Positions 1-9,126 of a stretch of 64,000 bases of DNA are shown piece after piece. The notes beneath the pieces were generated by a model. It saw nothing but the letters and a program-made list of their open reading frames with translations, ran no database searches and was not told where the DNA came from. Each line of letters opens with the position of its first letter. Position 1 is the stretch's first letter. The position numbers and the translations under genes are program-made. Source of the DNA: Methylophaga thiooxydans DMS010 (GTDB lineage Bacteria > Pseudomonadota > Gammaproteobacteria > Nitrosococcales > Methylophagaceae); NCBI RefSeq assembly GCF_000156355.1, contig NZ_GG657899.1, positions 237,910 through 301,909 on the forward strand. The letters run 5' to 3'.

Positions 1-743
1 GACCAACGGCCATCATCTGCCGTACGGTCACTTTGCAGGCCGGTATCCAGTAACTCACGAATTGGTTCCAGCATCGAGTAGGGGAAGGTGAGGTGAATAT
101 CGCCACCACCACCATCAAGCTCAACGTGGAAGGTTGAGATAACCACAACCTCACTCGGGCTGACGATATTGGCAAACTGTGGATTCACCTCATGACTGAC
201 AAACTCAAAGTCGACTTCCATGACGGGTGACCAAGCTTCCGTTAGATCGGTAAAGCAGAGGTTTAATACCATGCGGATAACGCGAAGTTCAGTGGCAGTA
301 AATTCACGACCTTCTATTCGTGCCTGAAAGCGTCCCTCGCCACCAAAATAGTTATCAAGAATAGTAAAGACCAACTTGGGTTCCAGCACGATCAGCCCTG
401 TACCGCGTAGAGGGTGAAGGTGAATCAAGTTAAGGCTGGTGGGAACGAACAAGGTGTGCATATACTCAGAAAATTTCATTACCTGAATGCCACTAACGGA
501 GATTTCTGCAGAACGGCGAAGCATATCGAACAAACTAATTCGTAGGTAACGACCAAATCGTTCGTTGATCATTTCCAGTGTTGGCATGCGACCGCGAATA
601 ATGCGTTCTTCATTGCCAAAGTCATAGTCACGAGGCGCTCCAGAATCATCCTCTTGTGCGGATGAGGTTTCTACTTCCCCATCGCCGAGACCGTTAAGGA
701 GGGCGTCAACCTCATCTTGTGAGAGTATGTCGTGTACAGCCAT
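1..743 (-). CDS. fliM: Flagellar motor switch protein FliM (3' end beyond window)
   Basis: FliM is part of the cytoplasmic C-ring of the flagellar motor, where it binds phosphorylated CheY and reverses rotation. The translation begins with MAVHDILSQDEVDALLNGLG, matching the conserved N-terminal CheY-binding peptide of the family. The middle domain follows, with the typical RISLFDMLRR and GRFQARIEGREFT stretches. About 247 codons are visible and the gene runs off the left edge, so the C-terminal SpoA-like domain is missing only because of the window. The ATG lies 2 bp after the fliL stop, so the two genes are surely co-transcribed. Identity is confident; no defects are seen. Confidence 0.93.
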   Translation of the reverse strand, partial: MAVHDILSQDEVDALLNGLGDGEVETSSAQEDDSGAPRDYDFGNEERIIRGRMPTLEMINERFGRYLRISLFDMLRRSAEISVSGIQVMKFSEYMHTLFVPTSLNLIHLHPLRGTGLIVLEPKLVFTILDNYFGGEGRFQARIEGREFTATELRVIRMVLNLCFTDLTEAWSPVMEVDFEFVSHEVNPQFANIVSPSEVVVISTFHVELDGGGGDIHLTFPYSMLEPIRELLDTGLQSDRTADDGRW

Positions 744-745
744 GG

Positions 746-1255
746 TTATTGCATGATGAAGCTGGTGAAATACACCGCTTCTAGCTCATTCTCCATACTG
801 GTTTCGGATTTCAGCACCCGATTAATCGTTTCCAAGCATTTTTTCTGTAATGCCTTGGTACCCTCGCTGGTCTGCAGTTCGTCATAATTTTGACTGTAGA
901 ACAGCATTAGCAACTCATGCTGAAGTGCTGGCAAATGTGCGTTAAATGCATCAATAACCCGTTGATCACGTGCCATTACTTTCATTTTTACCTGCATATA
1001 ACGTACCGAATCGTTACTTTGCTCAGAAAAATTAACGATAAACGGATCGTTGACACTAAAGTAAATAGGCGCCTGTTTGACGGCTGCGGCATTGTCTTGG
1101 CTTTCAGTTGCATCCTCATCGTTACCGCCCATCAACATGACGGCTACCAGACTGATGGCAGCAAGCAACATCACAGCGATCACAATGATCAGTAGCTTGG
1201 TTTTGTTACCGCTTTTTTCTTCCGTTACTTCTATGTCGTCTCGTTGTTCAGCCAT
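746..1255 (-). CDS. fliL: Flagellar basal body-associated protein FliL
   Basis: FliL is a single-pass inner membrane protein that surrounds the stator units of the flagellar motor and supports torque. The 169-residue product has a charged cytoplasmic N-terminus, one transmembrane helix at about residues 20-43, an acidic linker and a periplasmic FliL domain ending in YFTSFIMQ. Length and layout are normal for the family. It sits immediately upstream of fliM, as in most proteobacterial fliK-L-M operons. A second FliL-domain gene lies 50 bp upstream and shares the same C-terminal signature, so this copy is the membrane-anchored member of a tandem pair. Confidence 0.93.
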   Translation of the reverse strand: MAEQRDDIEVTEEKSGNKTKLLIIVIAVMLLAAISLVAVMLMGGNDEDATESQDNAAAVKQAPIYFSVNDPFIVNFSEQSNDSVRYMQVKMKVMARDQRVIDAFNAHLPALQHELLMLFYSQNYDELQTSEGTKALQKKCLETINRVLKSETSMENELEAVYFTSFIMQ

Positions 1256-1305
1256 TAATGCATTCCGTTCTTATTTGGTTATTAGTTAGCAAGGAGTATG
1301 CCGTT

Positions 1306-1716
1306 TTATTGCAGGATAAAACTGGTGAAATAAATTTGCTCAAGACCATCACTACCCGTTTCCTGTTGTAATAGTGTGCGTATTTTCGTCAAGGCTTGCT
1401 GCTGTAATTGTTCACGTCCCGCTACGGTACTGACGGTGTCATAGCCTTGTTCGGTGAATAAGGTGCGCAAGGCATCCTGAATCATCGGCAAATTATGTTG
1501 GGCGCTATCAAGCACAGTGGGTTCATGTGACATCAGCGCAACTTTGATCTGCAGGTAACGTGCTTTTTCCTGACTTTGGTTGAGAAAATTGATGGTGAAT
1601 GGTTCCTCAATGCTGTAATAGATAGAGGAGGTCTCCGCTGCGCTTTCTGCCGCCATCAAGGGGGATGCGCCAATCAGGCTGAATATTAGGAAAATTGAGG
1701 TGAGCAGCTTGTTCAT
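1306..1716 (-). CDS. Second FliL-domain protein, exported and without the usual anchor
   Basis: The 136-residue product is clearly related to the neighbouring FliL. Both share the pattern (I)YxS(I/V)xxPFxxNF, then RYxQ(I/V)K and a C-terminal YFTSFI(L/M)Q. This copy lacks the cytoplasmic tail and linker. It instead starts with a short hydrophobic leader (about residues 1-22, ending PLMA/AE) that looks like a cleavable Sec signal peptide, so the mature protein would be a free periplasmic FliL domain. It is the first visible gene of the fliL-fliM operon and diverges from psd. A role beside FliL around the stator is inference. Confidence 0.8.
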   Translation of the reverse strand: MNKLLTSIFLIFSLIGASPLMAAESAAETSSIYYSIEEPFTINFLNQSQEKARYLQIKVALMSHEPTVLDSAQHNLPMIQDALRTLFTEQGYDTVSTVAGREQLQQQALTKIRTLLQQETGSDGLEQIYFTSFILQ

Positions 1717-1802
1717 TGCTTGTATACTCCGTGTTTTATTACAGCAAAGGCATAAGCGAGGATTATGACAAGCTTAGGCAGCAGGTTAAAGAGGGGCAAC
1801 AC

Positions 1803-2693
1803 GTGAAGTTGGAAGATAACCATAATAAACAACTAAAATCATGCAGTTTGGTAGATCAATTACTGACTTTGCCCCAGTACCTGATTCCACAACACAGTCT
1901 GTCGGTACTTATGCACCGCTTGACTCAAAGTAACGTCACCTGGTTTAAAAACCTGTTTATTCGTTTCATCTGTTGGAAATTTAAGGTTAATTTGGATGAG
2001 GCTGCAACGGCTGATTTAACTGACTATGCCAGCTTCAATGCGTTTTTTACCCGCCAGTTGCGCGATGGTATCAGACCGGTTGCCGAAGGTGATGACATTA
2101 TCGTCTCGCCGGTAGATGGCGCGATCAGCCAATTAGGTAAGGTTTCTCATGGTCGTATTATTCAAGCAAAAGGCCGCGATTATTCGGTCACGGAATTACT
2201 CGGAGGTAATCAGCTGTTAGCCAAACAGTATGAGTCGGGCCAATTTGCAACCATTTACCTGTCGCCCAGAGATTACCACCGAATTCATATGCCGGTAACA
2301 GGTAAACTCGTGGCGATGCGCTATGTGCCGGGGAAACTGTTTTCTGTCAATCCGCGCACAGCGCGTGCGGTGCCAGAGTTATTTGCGCGAAATGAGCGTC
2401 TTGTCTGTCAGTTTGAAACGGAGTTTGGGCCGATGGTGATGGTATTGGTCGGGGCGATTTTTGTGGGCAGTATGGAGACTGTCTGGTCGGGGCAAGTAAC
2501 GCCGCCTTATGGTAAAGCGGTTCAAGATTGGCAATATACTGGTGAGCAAGCCATTACACTGAAAAAAGGGCAGGAAATGGGACGCTTTAACATGGGGTCA
2601 ACGGTAGTAATGTTAGTGCCGGGCAAAATGAATGATTTCAACCCTCGCTGGCAGGCGGGTGATGCTATTAAGCTAGGCCAGGCAATGAGCTAA
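1803..2693 (+). CDS. psd: Phosphatidylserine decarboxylase proenzyme
   Basis: Psd converts phosphatidylserine to phosphatidylethanolamine at the inner membrane. It self-cleaves to create a pyruvoyl cofactor at the new N-terminus of the alpha chain. The sequence has the family hallmarks: SFNAFFTRQLRDG, the pattern SPVDG..SQLGK, TIYLSPRDYHRIHMP, FARNERLVCQFETEFGPM and a C-terminal MGST, where cleavage would fall between Gly and Ser at about residue 266. E. coli has LGST at this site; the Met variant keeps the essential Gly-Ser-Thr. I place the start at GTG 1803, because AGAGGGG lies 6 bp upstream. The open frame extends further to a TTG at 1716, but that sits in the fliL2 start region and has no such site. 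The gene is monocistronic, with a terminator right after it. Confidence 0.9.
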   Translation: MKLEDNHNKQLKSCSLVDQLLTLPQYLIPQHSLSVLMHRLTQSNVTWFKNLFIRFICWKFKVNLDEAATADLTDYASFNAFFTRQLRDGIRPVAEGDDIIVSPVDGAISQLGKVSHGRIIQAKGRDYSVTELLGGNQLLAKQYESGQFATIYLSPRDYHRIHMPVTGKLVAMRYVPGKLFSVNPRTARAVPELFARNERLVCQFETEFGPMVMVLVGAIFVGSMETVWSGQVTPPYGKAVQDWQYTGEQAITLKKGQEMGRFNMGSTVVMLVPGKMNDFNPRWQAGDAIKLGQAMS

Positions 2694-2711
2694 GCGATAT
2701 TTGTTATATAC

Positions 2712-2741
2712 AAAAAAGCCGGCATTAATGCCGGCTTTTTT
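2712..2741. terminator. Bidirectional rho-independent terminator between psd and zwf
   Basis: A perfect hairpin GCCGGCATTAATGCCGGC (2718-2735) is flanked by six A's on the left and six T's on the right. It therefore reads as a stem plus U-tract on both strands and should stop the convergent psd and zwf transcripts. Confidence 0.9.
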
Positions 2742-2759
2742 GTGTCTGTTTTATCAGCG

Positions 2760-4229
2760 TTAAATGTTATTACGCCAAGCATGACATGAGTTTTCATGTA
2801 TGCGTGAGACTTCTTCTGGTCCCCATGTACCCGCTGGGTAAGTGTGGACATGCGATTTGTCTTTGGCCCATTTCTCGATGATGGGATCGACCGCTTTCCA
2901 AGCCAAGCTTACTTCATCTGAACGCAGGAACAATGAACGGTCACCTTGGATGGCATCCAGAATCAGTGCTTCATAAGCATCCAGGCGATGTTTATTTTCG
3001 TCAGATTCAACGGTTTCCAAACCAACCGTGTGATTGGTCAGCTCTAAACCAGGTTGCTTAGCCTGTAGTTCGATACGTAAGGTGTTGTCTGGTTGTAAGC
3101 CCATCACAATCCAGTTGGCGTGACTATCACCAATCTCAGTGTCCTTAAACAACTCTTGAGGTGGTTTCTTGAATCGAATCGCAATCATGGCTTTTGATTC
3201 AGGCATGCATTTACCAGTACGCAGGTAGAATGGCACACCACGCCAGCGCCAGTTATCAATGTAAATTTTCATTGCCGCATAGGTTTCGGTGACGCTATCG
3301 TTAGGTACTTCATCGTCTTCCAAGTAACCCGGTTCCGGTTGGCCATTAACTTCGCCAGCAGAGTACTGACCACGAAATGCATGATCATCAACCATGTCTT
3401 CAGTGATAGGACGAATTGATTTCAGTACTTTTACTTTTTCGTCACGTAAAGATTCATCATCCAAATCGGCTGGTGGTTCCATCGCAACCAATGCCATCAC
3501 CTGCATAAGATGACTTTGAATCATGTCACGCAATGCGCCGGAATCATTATAGTAACCAGCACGGCCACCAACGCCTTGTTGTTCAGCATGGGTGATTTGA
3601 ACGTGGTCAATGTAGTTGCGGTTCCACAATGGTTCTAATAATAAGTTAGCAAAGCGGAATACAAAGATATTCTGAACGGTGCCTTTACCAAGGTAATGGT
3701 CGATGCGGTAGGTTTGTTTCTCAGTGAAATTTTTGCTGAGAATGCGCTCCAGATCTTCGGCGCTTTTTTGGTCAAAACCGAATGGTTTTTCAACAACCAG
3801 ATGACGCCAGCCATCATCTTCTCTATTCATACCGACAGCAGCAAGTTGATCGCCAACAACGCCAAATAAAGCAGGACTGATAGAGAGATAGAACACAATA
3901 TTCTGAGAAAAACCGTTATCAGCGTTTGTGACGAGATCTTTCAATTCGTGATAGCCGAATGCGTCATTGATATCGCATTTGAAGTAGTGGATACGATCCA
4001 AAAATGAACTCAGCAGATCATTATCGACGCCGTCACGTGCTTTAGGTGTAACGAATTCTGTGACTTGCTGTTTCCAGTCTTCCTGTGCACACTCACGACG
4101 ACCCATGCAAATAATGCGCGTATCATCGGTTAATCTGTTTTCTGCATCCAGATGATACAGAGCAGGTAGCAATTTTTTCTTAGATAGGTCGCCAGTGGCG
4201 CCAAAAATAACAATTGTACAAGATTGCAT
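2760..4229 (-). CDS. zwf: Glucose-6-phosphate 1-dehydrogenase
   Basis: This enzyme oxidises glucose 6-phosphate to 6-phosphogluconolactone with NADP+ or NAD+, feeding the oxidative pentose phosphate or Entner-Doudoroff route. In methylotrophs that use the ribulose monophosphate cycle it drives dissimilatory formaldehyde oxidation. The N-terminal Rossmann motif [12 protein letters not shown] and the active-site motif [13 protein letters not shown], with the catalytic His region, are intact, as is the EKPFGFD motif. I start at ATG 4229, which follows GGGAGAA and gives 489 residues, close to the usual 490. The frame stays open 38 codons further upstream, but that would overlap the divergent glgA start. 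Confidence 0.94.
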   Translation of the reverse strand: MQSCTIVIFGATGDLSKKKLLPALYHLDAENRLTDDTRIICMGRRECAQEDWKQQVTEFVTPKARDGVDNDLLSSFLDRIHYFKCDINDAFGYHELKDLVTNADNGFSQNIVFYLSISPALFGVVGDQLAAVGMNREDDGWRHLVVEKPFGFDQKSAEDLERILSKNFTEKQTYRIDHYLGKGTVQNIFVFRFANLLLEPLWNRNYIDHVQITHAEQQGVGGRAGYYNDSGALRDMIQSHLMQVMALVAMEPPADLDDESLRDEKVKVLKSIRPITEDMVDDHAFRGQYSAGEVNGQPEPGYLEDDEVPNDSVTETYAAMKIYIDNWRWRGVPFYLRTGKCMPESKAMIAIRFKKPPQELFKDTEIGDSHANWIVMGLQPDNTLRIELQAKQPGLELTNHTVGLETVESDENKHRLDAYEALILDAIQGDRSLFLRSDEVSLAWKAVDPIIEKWAKDKSHVHTYPAGTWGPEEVSRIHENSCHAWRNNI

Positions 4230-4270
4230 GATTTCTCCCGTTGCAGACTCTAACTCAGCCCTTGACCGTA

Positions 4271-4276
4271 TATAAT
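4271..4276 (+). promoter_or_regulatory. Candidate -10 box for glgA
   Basis: A consensus TATAAT lies in the 78-bp gap between the divergent zwf and glgA starts, about 31 bp before the glgA GTG. I see no good -35 at the ideal distance, so this is only a candidate. The same short gap must also hold the zwf promoter. Confidence 0.4.
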
Positions 4277-4307
4277 TGCAGAATTGTACAATTTTTAGGA
4301 GATTGGC

Positions 4308-5771
4308 GTGCGAAAAATTCTCTTTGCCAGTAGCGAAGTACACCCATTAATCAAAACCGGCGGCCTTGCAGATGTCTCTGCCAGCCTGCCTATCGCGCTG
4401 CATGAGCATGGCCAGGATGTACGCATAATCATGCCTGCATACCGACAATGTCTGCAGCAACTGGACACAGTGGAAACCGTCGCCACCATCAAGCTGGATG
4501 GCTATCATCTGCCCGTTGATATTCTGCAAGCCACCTTGCCAGATAGTGATGTTGTACTGTGGTTGTTGCACTCACCGCATCACTTTGATCGTGATGGCGG
4601 CCCATATAGTCACCCTGATGGCCATGACTGGGAAGACAACGCCGCACGCTTTGCTTTATTTTCGCGTGCTGCTGCTCAAGTTGCACTCAACCATGTCGGC
4701 CTGGATTGGCAACCTGATGTATTGCATTGCAATGACTGGCAAACCGGCTTAGCTCCGGCATTATTATCGACACATAAAAATCGTCCGGATATTGTCTTTA
4801 CTATTCATAATCTTGCCTATCAAGGTTTGTTTTCTTTCGATGAATTTCAGTCTCTGGATTTGCCTAAGGCGTTATGGCACATGAATGGACTTGAGTTCTA
4901 CGGCATGATGTCATTTATGAAAGCCGGTCTCATTTTCGCTGATCACATTACGACCGTTAGTCCCACCTATGCTAAAGAAATATGTGGTCATGAATTTGGT
5001 TATGGCCTGGAAGGCTTGCTCGCTTTAAGAGCAGATCAAGGACGGCTCAGCGGTGTTTTAAACGGGATTGACACCCATGTATGGGATCCTGCCCATGATA
5101 GCTTGCTGAATAAAAACTACAGCTTGAAAACCGTACGTCATAAAGCACTCAACAAAACGGCGCTGCAGCAGCAATTCTTTTTAGATGAGTCCAAGGATAG
5201 TTTGCTGGTGGGCTTGATCAGTCGTTTGGTGTCTCAAAAAGGCATTGATTTAGCCATCACGGCGATGACCCAAATCATTGAAGCCGGACATGATGTGCAG
5301 TTTATCTGTTTGGGAAGCGGCGAGCATAGCTACGAACAGGAATTGCGCATTTTAAGAGCGCGTTTTCCCGATAAGGTGGCGATTACGATCGGCTATGACG
5401 AAGCCTTGTCTCATCATATTGAAGCAGGCTCGGATGTTTTTTTAATGCCGTCGCGTTTTGAGCCGTGTGGACTAAATCAGATGTACAGTTTGCGCTATGG
5501 CACCTTACCTGTAGTGCGCCATACCGGCGGGCTCGCTGATACAGTAGTTGACGCCACCGATGAAAACCGCAAAGCTGGAGTGGCAAATGGCTTTTGTTTT
5601 AATGATGCGACGGTTGAATCTCTTCACACCACCTTGCTTAGAGTTGTCGCATTATTTCAAAGACCAAGACTTTGGCGCAGCATGATAAACGTTGCAATGC
5701 AGCACGATTTCAGCTGGGAAAACAGTGCCAATACCTATATCGAACTCTACCACCAGATAAAAAATCGCTAA
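4308..5771 (+). CDS. glgA: Glycogen synthase (ADP-glucose:starch glucosyltransferase)
   Basis: GlgA transfers glucose from ADP-glucose to the growing alpha-1,4-glucan chain. The 487-residue protein is of normal length. It begins [20 protein letters not shown], which contains the KTGGLAD-type ADP-glucose-binding motif of GT5 enzymes. A GT-B C-terminal half follows with [16 protein letters not shown] and the acid motif [18 protein letters not shown]. The start is a GTG preceded by TTTTAGGAG. Only 3 bp separate it from ppc, so the two are probably co-transcribed. No other glg gene is in the window. Confidence 0.93.
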   Translation: MRKILFASSEVHPLIKTGGLADVSASLPIALHEHGQDVRIIMPAYRQCLQQLDTVETVATIKLDGYHLPVDILQATLPDSDVVLWLLHSPHHFDRDGGPYSHPDGHDWEDNAARFALFSRAAAQVALNHVGLDWQPDVLHCNDWQTGLAPALLSTHKNRPDIVFTIHNLAYQGLFSFDEFQSLDLPKALWHMNGLEFYGMMSFMKAGLIFADHITTVSPTYAKEICGHEFGYGLEGLLALRADQGRLSGVLNGIDTHVWDPAHDSLLNKNYSLKTVRHKALNKTALQQQFFLDESKDSLLVGLISRLVSQKGIDLAITAMTQIIEAGHDVQFICLGSGEHSYEQELRILRARFPDKVAITIGYDEALSHHIEAGSDVFLMPSRFEPCGLNQMYSLRYGTLPVVRHTGGLADTVVDATDENRKAGVANGFCFNDATVESLHTTLLRVVALFQRPRLWRSMINVAMQHDFSWENSANTYIELYHQIKNR

Positions 5772-5774
5772 TTT

Positions 5775-8618
5775 ATGACTGATTACCAGCCTGTATTGAG
5801 TACAGTTGAAAAACTGTCGTTACTCAGTGACAAAGAATTGCGCCAACATGTCCGCTTTCTGGGACATATCCTTGGTGAAGTAATTGATGAACGCGCCGGT
5901 CGAGAAGTATTTGAGACGGTCGAGCGCTTACGTCAGGGCTTTATTACTTTGCGTAAGGATGACAATGCAGCGTTACGCACCGAGTTGCTGAGTTTTTTAA
6001 ATACGTTGGACGCCACAACGCTCAAAGAAGTGATTCGTGCGTTTAGCCTCTATTTCAGCTTGCTTAACACGGCTGAAGAGGCGTTCAACTACCACAACCG
6101 CATGATTCAACTGCGCAATGGCGGTGAGCTTTGGAATGGTTCATATCTCGATACCCTGACCCAGTTGAAACAAGAAGGTGTCAGTCTGAAGCAGCTTCAG
6201 CATTTGTTGGATGAAATGGTGTACATGCCGGTGTTTACTGCGCACCCCACGGAGTCTAAACGCCGTACCTTAATGGAAATCCTGCGCCGCATTTTCCTGC
6301 TTGATGAAAAGCTCACCAATGATCCATTAACGCCATTTGATGAAGAGCGCACCCGCAAAGAGATTAAGAAGCAGGTACAACTGCTGTGGTCAACAGATGA
6401 AGTGCGCGCCATCAAACCTACCGTGCGTGATGAAATAAAAAATGGCCTGTATTACTTCAATGTCAGTTTATTCGATGCGGTGCCCAGAACCTATCGCAAT
6501 ATCGAAAATGCGATTCGTCGGGTATATAGCGATGAAATTGCTGCAGGTACCGAGTTTACCGTGCCGGGGCTGGTGAAATTTGGTTCCTGGATCGGTGGTG
6601 ACCGCGATGGCAATCCATTTGTTACCGCAGAAACCACTGAAATGGCGATTCAACTGCAAAAGCGAACGGTGATTCGCCGCTACCTTGATGATGTCACCAA
6701 GCTTAGCTATGTGCTGACCCAGTCAGCATCACTGAGCACTATCAGTGACGCTTTGGCTGATAGTCTTGAGCAATCAGAGCAGCAATATGCTGGTGCTTTC
6801 AGAGCGAAGCCAGACCGCTTTTTGCACGAACCCTATCGCCGTAAACTCTACATGATGCGGCATCGTCTTGAAGATAATCTCAGACTGATTCAACAGTATT
6901 TTCGTCCTGACTTAGCGCCTACTGCCCTCGGTGTGGCGTACGCAAATGAAGATGAATTACTGCAAGACTTACACCTTATTTACGATTCTTTAGTTGAACA
7001 TGGTGATGCTGAGTTGGCAGGGAGTGAATTAAATGACCTGATCCGCTTAGTGGAAACATTTGGTTTTTATCTTTATCACCTCGATATCCGTCAGGAATCA
7101 ACCCGTCACAGTGAAGCACTGGCTGATGTGTTAAAAGTGACCGGACTGTGTGATGACTACCACCAGCTTGATGAAACAGAGCGACAACAACTTTTAACGG
7201 AGCTGTTGTCACGAGACGCTTTGCCTGAAATGCCGGATATTGATGGTCAGAATCAGGAAGTGCTTGCTGTATTCAAACTGATGACGCGACTGCATCGTGA
7301 TGTGAGCGCACGCGCATTTGGCAGCTATGTCATTTCGATGACACATCAGGCGAGTCATATTCTGGAAGTCCTGATGCTGGGGCGTTTTGCTGGCTTATGT
7401 GGCTATGACGAGCATGGGCAAACCTTTTGTCATATCCGTGTATCACCTTTATTCGAAACGATTGAAGATTTAAGTCATATCGAACCTGTGATGTCGGCAT
7501 TACTGAATAATCCACAATACTGTCGCTTGCTTGACGCCTCCGGCAACCTGCAGGAAGTGATGCTCGGCTACTCAGACTCATGTAAAGATGGCGGTATTCT
7601 GGCATCAGGTTGGAATTTGTATCAGGCACAGAAAAAAGTGTCTGGGCTGGCACAAAAGCATAATGTTAAATGCCGAATGTTCCATGGTCGTGGCGGTACT
7701 ATTGGTCGCGGTGGTGGCCCAACCCATGATGCGATCTTGTCGCAGCCGATGGGCACGGTACAGGGACAAATCAAATTTACCGAGCAGGGCGAAGTGCTGT
7801 CATTCAAGTACGGTAACATCGAAACGGCTGCCTATGAGCTGGGTATGGGCGTATCTGGTTTGATGAAAGCATCACGTAGCGTGATCTCTGAAACGGAGCA
7901 GGTGGAACCTGACTTTTTGACAGTGATGCAGGCAATCACTCAAACCGGTGAAGCCAGTTATCGCAAGCTGACAGAAGATACCGCAGGATTTTTGGACTAT
8001 TTTTATGAGGTCTGCCCAGTCACTGAGATTGGCATGATGAACATTGGTTCGCGGCCCTCACATCGTAAAGCCGGTGATCGTTCCAAGTCTTCAGTCAGAG
8101 CTATCGGCTGGGTCTTTTCTTGGGCGCAATCTCGACATACCTTGCCTGCCTGGTATGGCATTGGCACAGCCCTAGAAAACTGGCATCAGCATGATCCGGA
8201 AAAGATCGCTTTTTTACGAAAAATGGTTCAACAATGGCCATTTTTCCGTGCCTTGCTAAGCAACACACAAATGTCTTTATCAAAGGCAGATATGAGTATT
8301 GCCAGCCGTTATGCTGCCTTATGTGAAGATGCCTTTCAGGGGCAGCAGGTGTTTGAACTGATTGCCGCCGAATACGATAAAACCGTAGAGCAGGTGTTAT
8401 TTGTGGTCGAAGCCGATAAGTTGATGGCCGAAACGCCGGAACTGCGTATGTCACTGCGTCGACGTGAACCGTATTTGGATCCGATCAATTACATTCAAAT
8501 CATGTTGCTGCAACGCTATCGAGATAGCGCTGTTGATGAGCAAGAGCGTGAACAGTGGAGCGATCCGCTATTACGCACTATCAGTGCGATTTCAGCCGGG
8601 ATGCGCAATACGGGTTAG
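5775..8618 (+). CDS. ppc: Phosphoenolpyruvate carboxylase
   Basis: Ppc carboxylates phosphoenolpyruvate to oxaloacetate with bicarbonate and refills the TCA cycle. In many C1-using bacteria it is also a main CO2-fixing reaction. The 947-residue protein carries the catalytic-His motif VFTAHPTESKRRT at about residue 155. It also has YSDSCKDGG..ASGW and the glycine-rich loop FHGRGGTIGRGGGP at about residue 635, and it ends with the typical SAGMRNTG. It is somewhat longer than the E. coli enzyme (883). It follows glgA by 3 bp and converges with a PqiA-domain gene 4 bp downstream. Confidence 0.95.
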   Translation: MTDYQPVLSTVEKLSLLSDKELRQHVRFLGHILGEVIDERAGREVFETVERLRQGFITLRKDDNAALRTELLSFLNTLDATTLKEVIRAFSLYFSLLNTAEEAFNYHNRMIQLRNGGELWNGSYLDTLTQLKQEGVSLKQLQHLLDEMVYMPVFTAHPTESKRRTLMEILRRIFLLDEKLTNDPLTPFDEERTRKEIKKQVQLLWSTDEVRAIKPTVRDEIKNGLYYFNVSLFDAVPRTYRNIENAIRRVYSDEIAAGTEFTVPGLVKFGSWIGGDRDGNPFVTAETTEMAIQLQKRTVIRRYLDDVTKLSYVLTQSASLSTISDALADSLEQSEQQYAGAFRAKPDRFLHEPYRRKLYMMRHRLEDNLRLIQQYFRPDLAPTALGVAYANEDELLQDLHLIYDSLVEHGDAELAGSELNDLIRLVETFGFYLYHLDIRQESTRHSEALADVLKVTGLCDDYHQLDETERQQLLTELLSRDALPEMPDIDGQNQEVLAVFKLMTRLHRDVSARAFGSYVISMTHQASHILEVLMLGRFAGLCGYDEHGQTFCHIRVSPLFETIEDLSHIEPVMSALLNNPQYCRLLDASGNLQEVMLGYSDSCKDGGILASGWNLYQAQKKVSGLAQKHNVKCRMFHGRGGTIGRGGGPTHDAILSQPMGTVQGQIKFTEQGEVLSFKYGNIETAAYELGMGVSGLMKASRSVISETEQVEPDFLTVMQAITQTGEASYRKLTEDTAGFLDYFYEVCPVTEIGMMNIGSRPSHRKAGDRSKSSVRAIGWVFSWAQSRHTLPAWYGIGTALENWHQHDPEKIAFLRKMVQQWPFFRALLSNTQMSLSKADMSIASRYAALCEDAFQGQQVFELIAAEYDKTVEQVLFVVEADKLMAETPELRMSLRRREPYLDPINYIQIMLLQRYRDSAVDEQEREQWSDPLLRTISAISAGMRNTG

Positions 8619-8622
8619 CGAT

Positions 8623-9126
8623 TTAGCGACTAGGGTGAGGCTGTTGGTTTTCCAATAGCTTCACCGTTGATTGGGTGGTTAACATAATCAACAATACCGC
8701 GACACCAAACACGTACAACCCGGGGTGAATCTGAATACTGGCGATAGCACCCATTTTGACCGTGACAATGAGCATCGCTACTACCATGACATCAAGCATC
8801 GCCCAGCGACCATAGTCGTGAATCAAGCGAAGTAACTTCATTTTGATCGGATGCGGCCGATTATCGTTTTGTAAGAGTTTGAACAGCAACGCAATTTTTG
8901 TCAGTGGCACCACCACACTGAAGCAGGCAATGACGATAAATAAAATATATTGCCCGGCCTTCCAGAGTTCTGTGATGCCTGAAATCACCGAGAAGTCATT
9001 ACGAATGACAATAAACTGCGTAATGGTCAGCATGGGCAGGAATAAGCCCGCTATCAGCAATATACTGCTTATAACAAGCAGCCAGCGAAGTTGCACATAA
9101 CGATGTTGATGTTGGCTACTCAGCAC
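8623..9126 (-). CDS. PqiA-domain (paraquat-inducible protein A family) membrane protein
   Basis: The 167-residue protein has four predicted transmembrane helices and the PqiA-family core, seen as the spaced motifs VVPLTKIALLF and GRWAMLDVMVVAMLIVTVKMG. PqiA proteins belong to the Pqi/Yeb/MCE lipid-transport systems of the envelope. This one is a single-domain form: it lacks the second domain and the N-terminal zinc-ribbon cysteines of full-length PqiA, and no pqiB/MCE gene is next to it. The start appears to be a GTG inside the end of the upstream helicase gene (11 bp overlap), implying translational coupling. Family membership is fairly sure; function is unknown. Confidence 0.75.
   Translation of the reverse strand: MLSSQHQHRYVQLRWLLVISSILLIAGLFLPMLTITQFIVIRNDFSVISGITELWKAGQYILFIVIACFSVVVPLTKIALLFKLLQNDNRPHPIKMKLLRLIHDYGRWAMLDVMVVAMLIVTVKMGAIASIQIHPGLYVFGVAVLLIMLTTQSTVKLLENQQPHPSR

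Noticed and set aside
1716-1802. Longer psd starting at TTG 1716
   Set aside because: That start overlaps the divergent FliL-like start codon and has no ribosome-binding site, while GTG 1803 has a strong one.
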